Positions 43,436 through 54,660 of a stretch of 64,000 nt of DNA are shown here, piece after piece (the first letter of the stretch is position 1; each line of letters opens with the position of its first letter). Origin of the DNA: Prorocentrum cordatum (Eukaryota > Sar > Dinophyceae > Prorocentrales > Prorocentraceae); contig CAUYUJ010003670.1 in NCBI GenBank assembly GCA_963575745.1, positions 235,144 through 299,143 of the forward strand, written 5' to 3'. The position numbers and the translations under genes are program-made. The notes under the pieces are model-generated. The model was not told the DNA's origin. It made no database searches and saw only the letters and a program-made list of their open reading frames with translations.

Positions 43436-44243
43436 AGCCTGGTCTTGCGTTTTCTGCAACATGCTACCTCATCCTCGCCCAGGGGCAACCAGGGCCCCCG
43501 CCAGGGTGTTGGAAGAAATTCACTAATGTCCGCACGCTGCTGCACCATAATTTTGACAGACTTCCTAGGTTATGTAGTTTCACTATGTCTGCTGAGAGTG
43601 CTGCGCGGTCACATGCCATATGTCTAGTCAGAGCCAGGTCAATGAGTAGCAGGCTGAATTTCGCGACGCGCGATATCAGGCCTGAAATCCAAAAATACAA
43701 AACCGCCGATCTGGGGCCTGATAGCCTTCCCCGTCCAGTAGCGTGTGGATGTGCTATCGGGGGCCTGTTGCTGTTCTATCGGCGATGTATCGCCGATTCC
43801 AGCTCGATGTTTCCCCCTGAACTGGTCCCCCGTGACGTTGCCCCTGAGGGTTGTGATGTTCCAGCCTACTTTAGCCTTGACCACCAGAGAGAATCTCGAG
43901 CACCAGGAGGCGATACTCGTGTCGGGCCCGGGGGGTCGATACTCGTTCGACAGTTCGCCAGCGTGTCGGGCAGACACTGTTTCGATACTCCTCTGGATGC
44001 TCGAACATGTTTCTGAGGTGTGGTCCCCCACGCACGATGGGAACACCATGCGTCACCTCGGGGGAGGAAACACCCGGCCAGGCCGGGCCCTGGCCGGGCC
44101 TGGGAGCGGCGCCCGCGCCCTCGACAGCCGGGCCACTGCGCCAGATGCCAGGCCCGGCCGGGGCCTGGCGCCGTAGGTGTGCCAGGCTCCGGTCGGGGGC
44201 GTCCCAAGAGGGGGGTGATGGGCTGCCCTGCCACTCCAGTTTT
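43436..44243. other. No recognisable gene
   Basis: Unique sequence; GGCCGGGCC(C/T)-rich near 44080-44165. No coding or RNA signal identified. Confidence 0.45.
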
Positions 44244-44372
44244 GAAGCGCAACACGTACCGTGTTCAAAAAAACCGTGTTATCACGCTGCGTATTGGCTC
44301 GGGCCAGACCCACGTTTTCAATCCACGTGTTGAGCTCAACGTCAACACGCTACGGGATCGGGGGCAGCGAAG
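44244..44372 (+). repeat. Dispersed repeat D3, copy 2
   Basis: Aligns by eye with 12991-13139 (see there). Confidence 0.65.
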
Positions 44373-45703
44373 GTGATGACTAGGGGTGTGAGGATATCAC
44401 GGCTGGGGCCATGATATCTCCCCGATGTCATGGTCCCCTCTTCTGCTTTCGTTGCGTCTTCTGGCTTCCCCTGGGCCGCGCACGTGCCTCTGGCCATGAT
44501 TTGCGAACCTCCCTCTTGGATGCCGCCCTTTTGGACACCCCCGAGTTTCGGCCGCGAAGTCCGAACTTGATGCTTGCTGGAGGTCTGAGGTTGCACCGCA
44601 TCTGGAGAGCAGCAAGGGGGGCGAGGCTCGAGGTTCTGGGTTCGAGCTGTTTTTTATTTTTGGTTGTTTTTGTTGTTTGCCTTTTTCTGCCTCTGGGGGA
44701 CTTCCGGACTTCACTTCAGGACAGTCGGAAACGAATCCGGGTCAAAGAACTACACCAGATGGACTCCGGGAGGGGTCCGAGGACAGGTTTTGAACGGAGT
44801 TGGTCTCGTCCACCCCTCTTGGTCGATTTTCTGGGGCCCCATCCAGTTCAGACCCCCTGACCGGCTCCAAATCCGAACCCTACCCTGTCCGATTAACGAC
44901 CCAGGTAACTCGATGGGTGGCGTGGGTAGGTTTCTGAATTTCTCGATCACGTGGCGAAATCCGTACCCTACCACCGCCTCGCAGCGGTTCGGAAGAATCG
45001 ATGGTTGTGGGGGTAGGGTTCGGATGTCGCCACCTAGGGTTGGGCTCCGGAGGTGCTGGGCGCTCGCATGGGGCCGCTCGAGATCGTCGCCTGCGGTACT
45101 ATTTGGATAGGAGAAAACGGCAGGATCATGAACTTTCGACGGTTCGTGCGGATTTCTTGGATTTGGGCTGGACCCCTCTGGCGGCGCCTCTGGCGCCGCC
45201 CCTGTCGCGCTCCGCGCGCCAGGGAGGGGGGTCCAGCGTAGATCCAAGAAAAGAAGCCCGCGCGCACCGTCGAAAGTCAATGTTCATGCTGCTTGTTCCT
45301 CTTACCACCACCACACCTGGCCAGCGCCACCTTGGGCCCAGGAAGGTGCGTAGACCTTTTTGGCCTCGGCCAGGAGGACAAATACACCATGCAAGGGCCC
45401 AGGATGACCCTGGCCAGGAATGGTGTATGCAGTGTTTTTGTTTTTGTAGCCCCCCGAGGTACCATGCTTCTGCCAGTGCTGGCCGTAGTCGGGGCCGGCG
45501 TGGGCGTCGTGGCCGGCCTGATGGTGGGGCTGACCCTGGGCGTCGCGGCCGCGCCCCTGACGCTCGGGTTCTCGATGGTGTTGAGCCCCATGTCGCCCTC
45601 TCGGGGCCCGACGATCGCGTGGGTGCCAGTCGCGATGATGGTGACCATCAGTCCTTGGCGAGGCGTCCTGGCTTGCCAGTAGGCCCACCGAAAGATCAGG
45701 TGT
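44373..45703. other. No recognisable gene; short dispersed motif
   Basis: At about 44997-45032 the sequence shares TCGATGG, then GTGGGGG(C/T)AGGG, then TCGGATGTCGCCAC with 14208-14245. Otherwise unique and without a gene I can support. Confidence 0.45.
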
Positions 45704-45835
45704 TGCTAGAAGTGCCCCTGATCAAAGGTGCTCCCAAGATTTCCAAGGAGGCCCCCACGGCCTCCAGAGCACCTCTTACGAGGACCAGAGGGCCCCAGGG
45801 GCTCGAACATGGAGCGAAAAACTGGGGACACTTTT
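45704..45835 (+). repeat. Dispersed repeat D1, plus-strand copy
   Basis: Best preserved of three copies (others 1383-1515 minus, 56191-56295 plus). Core ATTTCCAAGGAGGCCCCCAC and GGGGCTCGAACATGGAGCG. Confidence 0.7.
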
Positions 45836-46524
45836 AATAATGTTCTGAAAACCTCTTGTGGCTTGCACGACATGTTCTGATAATCTTTCTGGCTGAGACT
45901 GTCTTGCTCTAATGCATCTGCTTCTTGTTCTACAGCATTTTTAGTATAACGTTCTGGACACATTGTATTGTAGCTGTTCAAAGAACGTCGTGCTTGTTCT
46001 TAGCATTCTGTTGTACATGTCGTGGTAGGCCAGTAGGAATACCGGGACGGTCGGCCCCTGCTCAAGACCAGGGCTGCCCTGGCCAGCCACACGGATATAG
46101 TTTTTCTTTTTTTTTTCGGGGTCAGCGATCATTTAGGTTATCGGGCCCGCCCGTGACCCCGCCAACCCCAGGATAACCCGACGTTGTCGGTCTTGGGCGT
46201 CGCGAAATGGGGGGGCGACAATTGGGGGGGGCAGCGAGGGCAACAGAAAAGGTGCCTTTCAGGTATCCTAGATAGAGGAAGGACTCGAGCCGTTTCTGGC
46301 AGATTTCTCGCCCCTAGACGGCCGCCCCTAGCCACCAGCCGCCGCAGCGATCGGCTGGTGCCGCCATCTCTCGTGCCCCACGAAGCAGGACAAGGAACCT
46401 GCCTGGCACCGCCGTGCCCGCCTGAAACGCCAACAGGCGTGGAAGGTCATCCAGGCGTACTTCACAGTTCACAGTGGTCGGACGGCACCACGGGGGGCAG
46501 TTCGAGAGACTACCGAACGTCAAC
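45836..46524. other. 5' flank of the LINE, no gene
   Basis: TTC-rich unique sequence with a T run at 46102-46119. It may include the LINE 5' UTR, but I cannot define its start. Confidence 0.4.
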
Positions 46525-47151
46525 ATGGGCAAAACAGGCAAGGGAAAGGCTGGCGACAAGAACGGCCACACCAAGGGCGTCGCACATGCTAGCCAAGGAG
46601 GTGGACACAAGGACCGCCCCACAGAACCCTCGGCCCATGTTTGGACGTGCGGTACATGCGCTGCGTCAGTGAGTCTGACAAAGGAGTGGTGCTGGCAATG
46701 TGGTAAACACTAGAAATATTCCCCGAATGAGCGTCCAACGGGCCGACAGCAGACGGCGGGCGAGAGCTACCCGTGGAGGTCGGAGGTCCATAAGGAGGCA
46801 GCAGTTGACACCCCAGAGGGCAAGGGCACGGGCTACCGCGCCGTCGTCCAGAACATCCAGGCAGCGGTAGACGCAGCCGCGAAGATGTCCAAAGTGGATG
46901 CGAAGCCATTCCAGACGGTGCTGGATAATATCCGAGCCCAACGTGCCTCTGAGAAGACGCCGATGCAGATGGCCCAAGCTATGACGCAGGAGCTCGGGCA
47001 GGAGCAGAAGGCCCTGGATCGCTACAAGTTAGCCCTCGAGCAGTTCAAGTGCGAGGCAGTGGATGGAGTCGGAGCAGGAGCTACAACGGAAGTAGGAGAA
47101 GGTGGCGAACGAACAGGTCAGCATCACGCAGCGCCTCGAGGACTTCGCTAA
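46525..47151 (+). pseudogene. LINE ORF1 with in-frame stop
   Basis: ATG at 46525 (context CAACATGGGC). The basic N terminus is followed by a RanBP2-type finger, VWTCGTC then KEWCWQCGKH. A TAG at 46711-46713 closes the frame after 62 codons, but the same frame then stays open to 47151, encoding a coiled coil (VVQNIQAAVDAAAKMSKVDA, QELGQEQKALDRYKLALEQF). The parsimonious reading is one nonsense mutation in a 200-codon-plus ORF1. Further coiled-coil text (EDFAKLEEEQKALARQG, then ALEAMGQAAAADPQLVNAFT) follows in two other frames to about 47600. Confidence 0.7.
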
Positions 47152-47689
47152 ACTAGAGGAGGAGCAGAAAGCGTTGGCTCGGCAAGGCGCGGGGCGAGGG
47201 GGAGTCCAAGGCCCCGGCCATCCAGGCGCACGGGTCTTTCAACGGGTTGTAGTTGGCCCTCGAGGCCATGGGCCAGGCAGCGGCAGCGGATCCCCAGCTG
47301 GTCAACGCGTTCACGGCCTTCGCCCAGGCGGTGAAGCCGCGCGCCCAGCCGCCGCCGCAGGCGACTCCTGACGGCACTGCCCCCAGCGCACCGCCAGCGA
47401 AGGTGGAGCCAGGCGCGGCGGTCGTCTCAGCAGGTGGAGGTGGAGCCCCCGACACAAAGGCAGCGGCGGCGGCTCGTTGTCACGCTGCTTGGCAGACCTC
47501 GGGGGCTCCAGGAGGCCCAGGCGGGCCAGCGTCTCCCCCGCCAGCCGCCGACGCTGCCGTGGAGAGGCCTTCGGAGCCGCCCGAACGTCTGAATGCTGAG
47601 GGGGGACGGGGCAAAGGGCGGAGCCGCTCTCTCCGTTGTTGTCTCGGGTCCCGCCCCCCCGCTCTCACAGCAAAGCGAGTGGGAAACCA

Positions 47690-48297
47690 AGGTGCAGTCC
47701 GATCATTTTTCTGTCCAGATGCATTGCGTCTAATATTGTTGCGCGGGAGCACAAGCTGAACCTGATCGGCACACTAGAGACCCGATATAAGCTCAGTAGG
47801 AGGGGCTGGGCTTCTTCCTGGGCGCCATGCTTGCTAGGGCCTGCTGGATATCCGAGTGGGGGTGTAGGCGTCATTGCTGGGAAGTGAGAGCTTTGGATGG
47901 ACCCCCGCAGCCTTGGCATTTTATCCCCGCGGGGGCTTCTGCATGGCCCCTGAACTCGTGAGCCTGTATTCGAGCTATTGGGTATCTGGCACGGGGCCGG
48001 GGCCTGCGAGCACCTGGCTAAACGTGGCCCTGGGGAGGCAAACAATGGAGACAGGGGCTCCGAATGTGGCCGGGGGGGGGGGGGGGGGATTGCGCCCCCG
48101 GCCCCGACATTTTGGAGGGCGCGCTGGCGCCAGGCAGATTCGGTGGAGTAGTTTGCAGACCAAGCGCGCCTGCACTTGTTAAGGGCGACCGCTCGTCTAT
48201 GATCGATTTCTTCATCTGCAGCCGGGTGCTGGTCTATGGCGCCCACAGTTGCCGAGTTGTTTTCGGAGTTTATGCCCCGCCGCGCCGACCTGTCTAG
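47690..48297 (+). pseudogene. LINE AP-endonuclease domain, frameshifted
   Basis: A first piece (about 47720-47884) contains REHKLNLIG, SRRGWASSWAP and YPSGGVGVIAG, which match the Gln-Glu-His, Gly-Trp and SSGGVAV blocks of LINE endonucleases (first residue Gln replaced by Arg). A second piece in another frame (about 48064-48297) contains GGDCAPGPDILEG and DRSSMIDFFICS, corresponding to the Gly-Asp-x-Asn/Gln and Ser-x-Ile-Asp-Phe blocks. A G run near 48070-48088 is a likely frameshift site. Confidence 0.6.
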
Positions 48298-49429
48298 CTA
48301 GGCGGCGTCGAGGGCGCCCAAGGGCTCGAAGTTTTCAGACTGCGCAAGTCTCGTGAGGTGGGGTCTCCAAACCTGCGGGGTCCAATCCTGCCCCCCCGAC
48401 TGCCGGGGCCTCCTGGGCTCCCTCTCAAGGCCCTCGGAGGCATGTCAGGCCCAACCTGGACTGCTACACCCTGCCTCTGCTGAGCTGGCAGCTGAGTTTC
48501 AAACGCTCCAAGATTGAGTGTTCGAAGAATGGGTTAGCCGAGTGCGGTCGGAGCTTGAGAGCCTTTTCCAAGCCGGTGGCGCTGACAGACTCTGAAACGG
48601 GGGCGCGCCGTGCAAGTCTGCGCAGGTCTCGCCTTCCCAGCTTCTCATCGCGCGTAGCAGCCCGTGCACATCCATATCGAGGGCGATGGGCTGGGTTGCT
48701 CGTCGCCCGTGGGGGCGTGGCAGTCTGATGCGAGAAAGGCTCGGCCCCGACAGCTCGCAGTATTGTGTCCGCGTGATACTAGTTGCTGCTAGTGGCCTCC
48801 ACCTTCAATTTCGTCGACGCTGGCCTGAGCGCGAGGTTTTACGGAGACGAATTTTGAAGTATCTCGGCCGTGGGATTTGGAGACTCAAGAGACGACCCTG
48901 GGGCGCGATTCTGGAAGAGTTGGCTGCTTGGGCTCGGGTCTCGAGGATGCTGGGTTCATTGTTTTAAAGAGTGATGCAAGTATTCGGAGCGGGTCCTGGA
49001 CATCGCGGTGCCGGGGGGCTCTGGAGGGAGGGGCCCGATGGGCCCGCGCGCGCGCCGGGCCGGCCACCAACTTCAAGGGGGGCATCTTGAGGGCACCGGA
49101 GGGCGAAGACGCCAGCTTGTCTAGCGCCAGGTTTCACGCGCGGCGAGAGTCGCGGATTTTGGCCCGAAGGCTTCAGCCTAGCCGCCAGTCAGTCCAGTTT
49201 CGCATCTTCCTCATTCTGATTGCGCGCCTGCTGCCCCTGCAGGCAAGGGCCTCGGGGAGATATCAAACGCGTTCAGGAGACGCACCGTCGCCGCGGACGG
49301 GGCCCACCCAAGGCGCTTCAGCTCCATGTGCCCCGAAGCGCTCAATGCGATGTCGCTCCTCCTCTCTCCGCCCAGGTGGCCTGGGGGAAGGTCCGTCTCA
49401 GTTGCGTGCCTTCCTGGCCCAGCTGTTCG
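48298..49429 (+). other. LINE interior between endonuclease and RT, no clear domain
   Basis: Partly open (the RT frame runs from 48877) but no motif recognised; expected to be the EN-RT linker of the LINE. Confidence 0.4.
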
Positions 49430-50300
49430 AGATACCTGAATCGGGTCGGAGGCCCGTCGGCTTCTTCCAGAGCTGCTCCAGGATGGTTTCCAAGGTCCAG
49501 AATCGGAATTGCAATGTCTGGGAGAGCTTCGCGAGGCGCCTCGAGGCGTTCAGCGCGGGCCTGGGGAGATCAACTACCGACGGGGTTTGGCGCCGAGCTG
49601 TTAGGACTGTCCTCGCCGACGATTCAGGTAAGGCTGCCAGTGCGCTCTTGCGCGATTTGAAAAAGTGCTATGGGCGCGTGTGCCGCGGGCAGCTCTGGGT
49701 CGCGGGCAGCATGGCCGCTTGCCCGCTGCGTAGCCTCCGCCTTGCCCTGGACAGCCACAGCTGGCCACGTGTTCTCACAGTGCGAAGGGTGCACTCCCCG
49801 GGGCTGCGCCCGACCGGGGGGGGGGGGGGGGTAGCGGGGTCTAGCGCGGCAGCTTTTTTATGCAAATGCCTACATGTCACCGACGGTGGAGGGGGTGAAG
49901 GGGATTTCAAGGGCCAGCTTCACCATCCATGTCGAGGACTTGGCCATTGGCGCGCACCGCGCGGTGCCTGCCGAGCGCCTCAACCTTTTAAGGGGCGTCG
50001 CCAGCCAGTTGGTCGAGGCGTCCTCCAACAGGCTGGGGCCCTCCATCGCGTTGAAGAAAGGTTGTTTCACGACGGACTCGCAGCAGGTAGTGGATTCGTC
50101 TCCGCGAGCCCTCGGGGTGCACGGTTTTGCCTTGGTTCGGGAGGTGGCCTACCTGGGGGTTGACTTGTCGGTGGCCCCCCGCAGGCAGCGGAGTTACAGG
50201 GCCCCCAGGGGTCCCAGGCTTGCTGAGCGAAGGGCCCGTTGGGCCACTGCCCTCAGGAGGATGCCGCACATCAAACGCATGCGAGATAAAGCTGAAACCG
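49430..50300 (+). pseudogene. LINE reverse transcriptase, frameshifted
   Basis: In one frame (to about 49880): GRRPVGFFQSCSRMVSKVQ (RT block with the Arg-Pro-Ile/Val pair), ALLRDLKKCYGRV (motif A Asp) and VAGSSAAAFLCKCLHVTD (Gly-x-x-x-Gly-Ser block), with a G16 run at 49816-49831. In a second frame from about 49900: FTIHVEDLAIGAH, where the catalytic YVDD box has become HVED, then IALKKGCFTTDSQQVV and REVAYLGVDLSVAP (Leu-Gly block). An altered catalytic box plus a frameshift mean it is inactive. Confidence 0.75.
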
Positions 50301-50935
50301 AAACCAGGTTGTTTTTTTTGTCATTGGCCAGTAAACCATCATCGCGTTCGGCAGGGACGTCGTGGCCCTCTCTGCGAAAGACGCGCGCAGGTCGAGGGTT
50401 GCGGGCCAAGTCGTTAGGAAAATGTAGCCTAGGGGCCTCGATTGACCCCGCGTGGGCCACCTGCCCCCAATTGGATCTCATCGTCCACGGGGGTGATGCT
50501 GTCGCCAGGTGCGTTCGGGAATGGTGGGGGGGTCGGGAGATTATGAGATTCGTGCTGCGGACGGCCTCTCAGCGGGGCAGTTGTCGAGGGCGCGCCGCGC
50601 GCGCCTGCGGAAACTCGCGGGCATGTTTGTTTCGCATGGGTGGTGGCGGCGTGGGGCTCGCCCCATCTTGGGCGCGTTGTTGTGGGGGGTCGAAGCAGGG
50701 TGGGCGTTCGCTGGCCATGCGTCGTTCAGATTGCGAGCTGGTCATGGGGCAAAGCTGACCGACTCCCCACCCACCCTCATTCAACATATTCTCAAGGCAG
50801 ACATTCAGACCAAGTTTCTCGAGGAGTCGGTTTCTCGATCGCCGGCTAAGGAGGTGCGCCCGAGGGCCCAGGGCATCGAAAACAAGGGCCTCTGGGCGGA
50901 GCCCATGCTGACGTTTTTTGAATCCAAGGAATTGA
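50301..50935 (+). other. LINE interior between RT and RNase H
   Basis: No motif recognised; frames open by composition. Expected thumb/linker region. Confidence 0.4.
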
Positions 50936-51783
50936 ATGCCCAGGGGAAAGAACGGCGTTGCCAGGAAGCTGTTCTGCCGATCGTTCACTGCGGCGGTCGC
51001 GCTGCACAGGTGGGGCCTTGCGGTATCGCCAACGTGTCGTTTCTGCCCAGATCTGGATTCTGTTTGGCACAGAGTGTGGGTTTGCCCTCATGGAGATGAG
51101 GGGCGAGCAGCCCTGGACCCCACCGTCGTTGAGTCGGCCATTCTAGGAGGTGAAGACGGCCCGCTCTTAAATTCGTTGTGGCTCGCAACACAGGACACTG
51201 ATGTGCCAGGGCCTACCAGCAGTGACACGGAAGGCAGGATTGACCCGTTTGAGTTCCAGAGTGGAGCTCGAGTTTTCGAGGGCGGTTCAGTCATCGAGCC
51301 AATGCGCGAGGTCCTGGCGAGAGAAGGTCGGTGCGCAGTGGAGACCGACCTCGAGGGCAATCTGATCAGAGGCATGCGCTGTGGTATCCCCATCAGTTTG
51401 CCGCATGCCGCCGTCCTCGCTGAACGCCGCGTGCAGACGCATATGGTCGGCCACTCTGCGCCGAACGCGGAAGACCAGGAGTTTTGCATGGACTGTGCCG
51501 CTGTTGTCTGGGGTGCCCAGGATGTGACCCGTGGGGCCCAGAGGAGGGCGGCCCAGCGGGCCATTGGAGACGCGTCGATACCTCGAGGAAAGGCTTTTGG
51601 ATCCACGGAGTGAAAGCCCATCTTAGCGAGGCCGGTTCTAATCCAGCCACCTGGGAGACCAGAGGAAGCACTTGGGCTGGTGTTTTTGCCAACGACGCTG
51701 CGGAGGCATCTTCCTCGTCTGTTGATGTTGCTCGCTTTGCAGAGGGGCGCGAGGGGTTCTTTGAGACCGCCCGTGCAATTATA
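50936..51783 (+). pseudogene. LINE Cys/His motif and RNase H, frameshifted
   Basis: In one frame (to 51613): CRFCPDLDSVWHRVWVC, a C-x2-C-x7-H-x4-C zinc motif, then an RNase H-like domain. VFEGGSV replaces the usual Thr-Asp-Gly-Ser strand, so the first catalytic Asp is lost; AERRVQTHMVG carries the Glu and FCMDCAAVVW the second Asp. The domain continues in another frame (about 51600-51725) with GVKAHLSEAG and WAGVFANDAAEA, corresponding to the Lys-Ala-His and Asn-x-x-Ala-Asp blocks. Confidence 0.7.
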
Positions 51784-52290
51784 ACTGCGCTTCAAGCTGG
51801 GCCCTGTGCGAGAGACCCATTCTCATATTTCAGCAGAATCGAAGTATTTAAACCAATTGCGAGCTGTCTGCTGGCCCGCGATGTGGGATGGGCCATGTGC
51901 AGATGGCATTGTGTGAAGTGTGTTCGCTCCTTCATGAATGGGAGAAGGGCTGATCTCTCTGAATGTGGGCCTATTCCCCCCTCGCTCCTTGAGCTTGTGG
52001 CCCCTCCTGTGCCCCCGTCTCTTGCCCATGACTTGAAGATCGCCCGTGTTTTTCGCGCAGGCTAGGGGTGTGTGTTTTGCCGTCGGTGCGGCTCGTCTTC
52101 CACGGGCCGACTGGTCAAGGACCTTAATGCAGGATGCAACACCCCCAAGCCCAGACAAGGTTCGATGCTGGTCAAAGGACAGTTCCCCAGGCCCCGCGTC
52201 TTCTTGGGCCGCATGTCGAGGGCCTGGATTCCTGGAGATCTCGCGTCGCATTGGGGCTCTCTCAACGGCGAGTTTCCATCTCATTGATGC
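51784..52290 (+). pseudogene. LINE C-terminal region with Cys motif
   Basis: Open to the TAG at 52063-52065 (IARVFRAG end). Then, in another frame, FCRRCGSSSTGRLVKDLNAG followed by C (C-x2-C-x15-C), a C-terminal Cys motif seen in LINEs of this type. Confidence 0.55.
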
Positions 52291-52734
52291 TGGGTGCTTT
52301 GACCCCCAGCTTTCTTTCTGTCAGCTTATGTGTAGTCTGACACCTCTCTGCGAGGTCTCCCTCGCGCGCCCTGCATGCTCAAGGAGTGCGGTTGGGTGCC
52401 CTGCCGCGGGCAAAAGAATCCCCAAGGGGTTCCTTAGGGCCCAGACGGGGCCTTTCATGAAGTAACTTTTCTCCCCTCCCGATTCATCCCCTCCCATGCG
52501 GCGACGCCCCACGGTCGCGCAGTTCCGAAGGGAGTGCGCAGCACTGGTGCGCGCGGGCAAATGCTGGGCTGCCCAGAGCAAAACGGTTACTCTATCGGCC
52601 GGCGCCTCCCCCTCTTGCCCCCCTTTCCGGATGCGGCCGGGGACTTTTGGACAGCGTGCCGCTCCGCGGGTCCTGGCCCACCGCGCTCTGGCGCGACACG
52701 CTATCCGCTTTCCTGTGCACAAGCGTCAACGCTC
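52291..52734. other. No recognisable gene
   Basis: 3' flank of the LINE, GC-rich. No poly(A) or element end recognised. Confidence 0.4.
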
Positions 52735-52898
52735 ACCACCCACCAAACCACCCCAACCCAACCCGAAGGCTCAGATTTACCCTCGATTTCCAGTGGGGGG
52801 GGGGTCGGGAAACGTCGAAAAAACACATGTGGAGCCCATACCCCCCCCAACCCGAAATTCGGGTCTTCGGGTTGGGTTGGGGTGGTCTGGTAGGTAGT
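52735..52898. mobile_element. TIR element, copy B
   Basis: Nearly identical to 12619-12780: same 34-bp ends, G run and GTCGGGAAACGTCGAAAAAA core, with a few substitutions and a 2-bp length change. High identity over 40 kb apart points to recent spread or gene conversion. Confidence 0.85.
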
Positions 52899-53249
52899 CA
52901 GCCCCGAGCCTTTCCGAGCCCCTCGCCCCGCGGAGCGGAGCGACACGCTATCCACTGGCAGGGCACAGCGTGGCAGGAGCTCCAGACCGTAACTGGTTGG
53001 GGGAGGACAGAACCCCCAACAGTGACACGTCGATTAGTGAATTGTCCGTTTTCGCTTTTCGAGAGGGCGCCGCGGCCGTCATTTTCCAGGCTTGTGCCCG
53101 CCAGGTTTGGGCCCGAGGTCGTTTTCACTAAACCACGTTTTACTAAAGGGGGTTCTGTCCATCCCCGACACAGTGACAAAAACGATGCCATGGCCGGCCC
53201 AGCATGACCGCGCGCGCGGTCCAGGAAGGGGACGGGGCCCGCTCGCGTG
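52899..53249. other. No recognisable gene
   Basis: Unique GC-rich sequence; nothing identified. Confidence 0.4.
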
Positions 53250-53880
53250 GTACGAACCGATCAGGACGGTTGTTTTGGGCCGTCTTCGGCCTCCTGGTGC
53301 CCTCGCCGGGCACCGGGGCGGTTAAGACGAGGCCTTGGATGAAAGATCGGCAGGGGTTGGGACACCGCCAAGCCCCACGTCCGTAGCAAAAAGGCTCGCG
53401 ACGAAAAAGCAGCCCTGGGGAAGGGGCCGGGACTTACCCCGTATTGGAAAAGTCAGGACGTCGCATGTTTGGGGTGGTTGGGCGACCGGAGACGACAGCA
53501 GTTCTGGCGCACCCTCTGGGTCCTGGGCCCCCCCCTGTGGGGCTTTCGCTGGTGTCTCCCAGGCTCTCCTCGGCCTTCCTGCCCGTTCCTAGGTTCGTCG
53601 TGCAGCACGCCGCCGGCTTCCCCTGCGGTTTTCCTGCGCCTTCTCTGAGATCCTGGCGTCGCCATTCCCAGACATGCTCGGGTCGTGAAGAACTCAGGAC
53701 GGGAGATTCTTGACCGTTTTCGGCTTCTGGGGGCCCTTGCCAGGCCTCGGGACCATGAAAAAGCAACCTGGGATGACAAGCCAGCCTCGGAGAAGGGGTC
53801 GAGATTTCCAGGGACCCGTATGGAAAAAGTCAGGACGTCGGGGGTCTGGGATCTTGGCGTTGCTATTTTTCACACCTGGT
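53250..53880 (+). repeat. Dispersed repeat D4, tandem-like copies
   Basis: Two related segments (about 53260-53460 and 53690-53850) share a TTCGGC(C/T)TC(C/T)(T)GGGG-type block, GCAGCCTGGG/GCAACCTGGG, an AAGGGG(C/T)CG block and GGAAAAAGTCAGGACGTCG / GGAAAAGTCAGGACGTCGC. Further copies at 56375-56500 and, minus strand, 22190-22480. Confidence 0.65.
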
Positions 53881-54184
53881 GATTTCGCTTTATCTCGGGC
53901 CCTGGCACCTTCGCGGACCGATCCGGCGCGGGAGTTGCCGCAAGAAGTTTGGTCATAATGAGTATTTTTCGCGACGTCGGATTTCAGGATTCCTTTGGAT
54001 CCCCTGGGCCTTCCCGGCTCCCTGGGGCGCCGCCTGTGGCACTCTGACTGCTCGCCGTTCGGACGCTAAAGGCACGATGAAACGCTGCAATCTTTCGAGA
54101 CTCGATTTTCCCTCATCAGAGCTTGCCTCTGTAGGGGTCCTTGCGGATTCATATGCTTAGGTGAGGTGCGGCGCCGATTTGATG
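53881..54184. other. No recognisable gene
   Basis: Unique spacer before the 10-bp satellite. Confidence 0.4.
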
Positions 54185-54362
54185 GCCGGGTGCTCGGGGA
54201 TGCCCGGGGGTGCCCGGGGGTGCCCAGGGGTGCCCGGGGGTGCCTGGGTGCCCGGGTGCCCGGGCGTGCCCGGGGGTGCCCGGTTGCCCAGGGGTGCCCA
54301 GGGGTGCCCCGAGCTGCCCTGGGGTGCTTGGAGGTGCCCGGGGGTGCCCGGGGGCCTGGGGA
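54185..54362 (+). repeat. 10-bp satellite, unit GGGGTGCCCG
   Basis: About 17 degenerate copies (GGGTGCCCGG, GGGTGCCCAG). Gly/Val/Pro-rich frames are artefacts. Confidence 0.9.
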
Positions 54363-54379
54363 CCTGGGTGTTCTATCGC

Positions 54380-54660
54380 CCTCTATAGCCCTACAGTCAC
54401 ATAGCCCTATAGCCCTATAGCCATATAGCCACATAGACCCAATAGCCCTATAGCCCTATAGCCCTATAGCCCTATAGCCTTATAGCCCTATAGCCCTATA
54501 GCCCCATAGTTCTATAGCCCCATAGCCCTATAGCCCTATAGCCCAATAGCCCAATAGCCCAATCAAAACCCCATAGCACAAGAGCACAATAGCCCAACAG
54601 CCCATGTAGCCCTGGAGCCCTATAGCCCTATAGCCCTGTGGCCCTATAGCTCTACAGCCC
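54380..54660 (+). repeat. 8-bp satellite, unit TATAGCCC
   Basis: About 30 copies of ATAGCCCT / ATAGCCCA, with some drift to CAATAGCC. Confidence 0.9.

Larger units (their letters stand above)
46525..52290 (+). mobile_element. Decayed, nearly full-length LINE (non-LTR retrotransposon)
   Basis: In order on the plus strand: ORF1 with RanBP2-type finger and coiled coil (46525-47151 and beyond), AP-endonuclease pieces (about 47700-48297), reverse transcriptase (about 49430-50300), Cys/His motif plus RNase H (about 50990-51780) and a C-terminal Cys motif (52078-52140). The domains fall in several frames, with stops between them. About 5.8 kb. No poly(A) tail or target duplication was found, so the 3' end is approximate. 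The layout is that of LINEs I know from dinoflagellates. Not functional. Confidence 0.8.

Noticed and set aside
42082-44016. 644-codon plus-strand frame after the methyltransferase gene
   Set aside because: Made of GGA/TCC repeat translation plus GC-rich spacer; no domain, and its start overlaps the methyltransferase coding end in another frame.
54380-54660. TATAGCCC repeats read as promoter TATA boxes or telomere
   Set aside because: Simple 8-bp satellite; no adjacent gene, and the unit does not match known telomere repeats.
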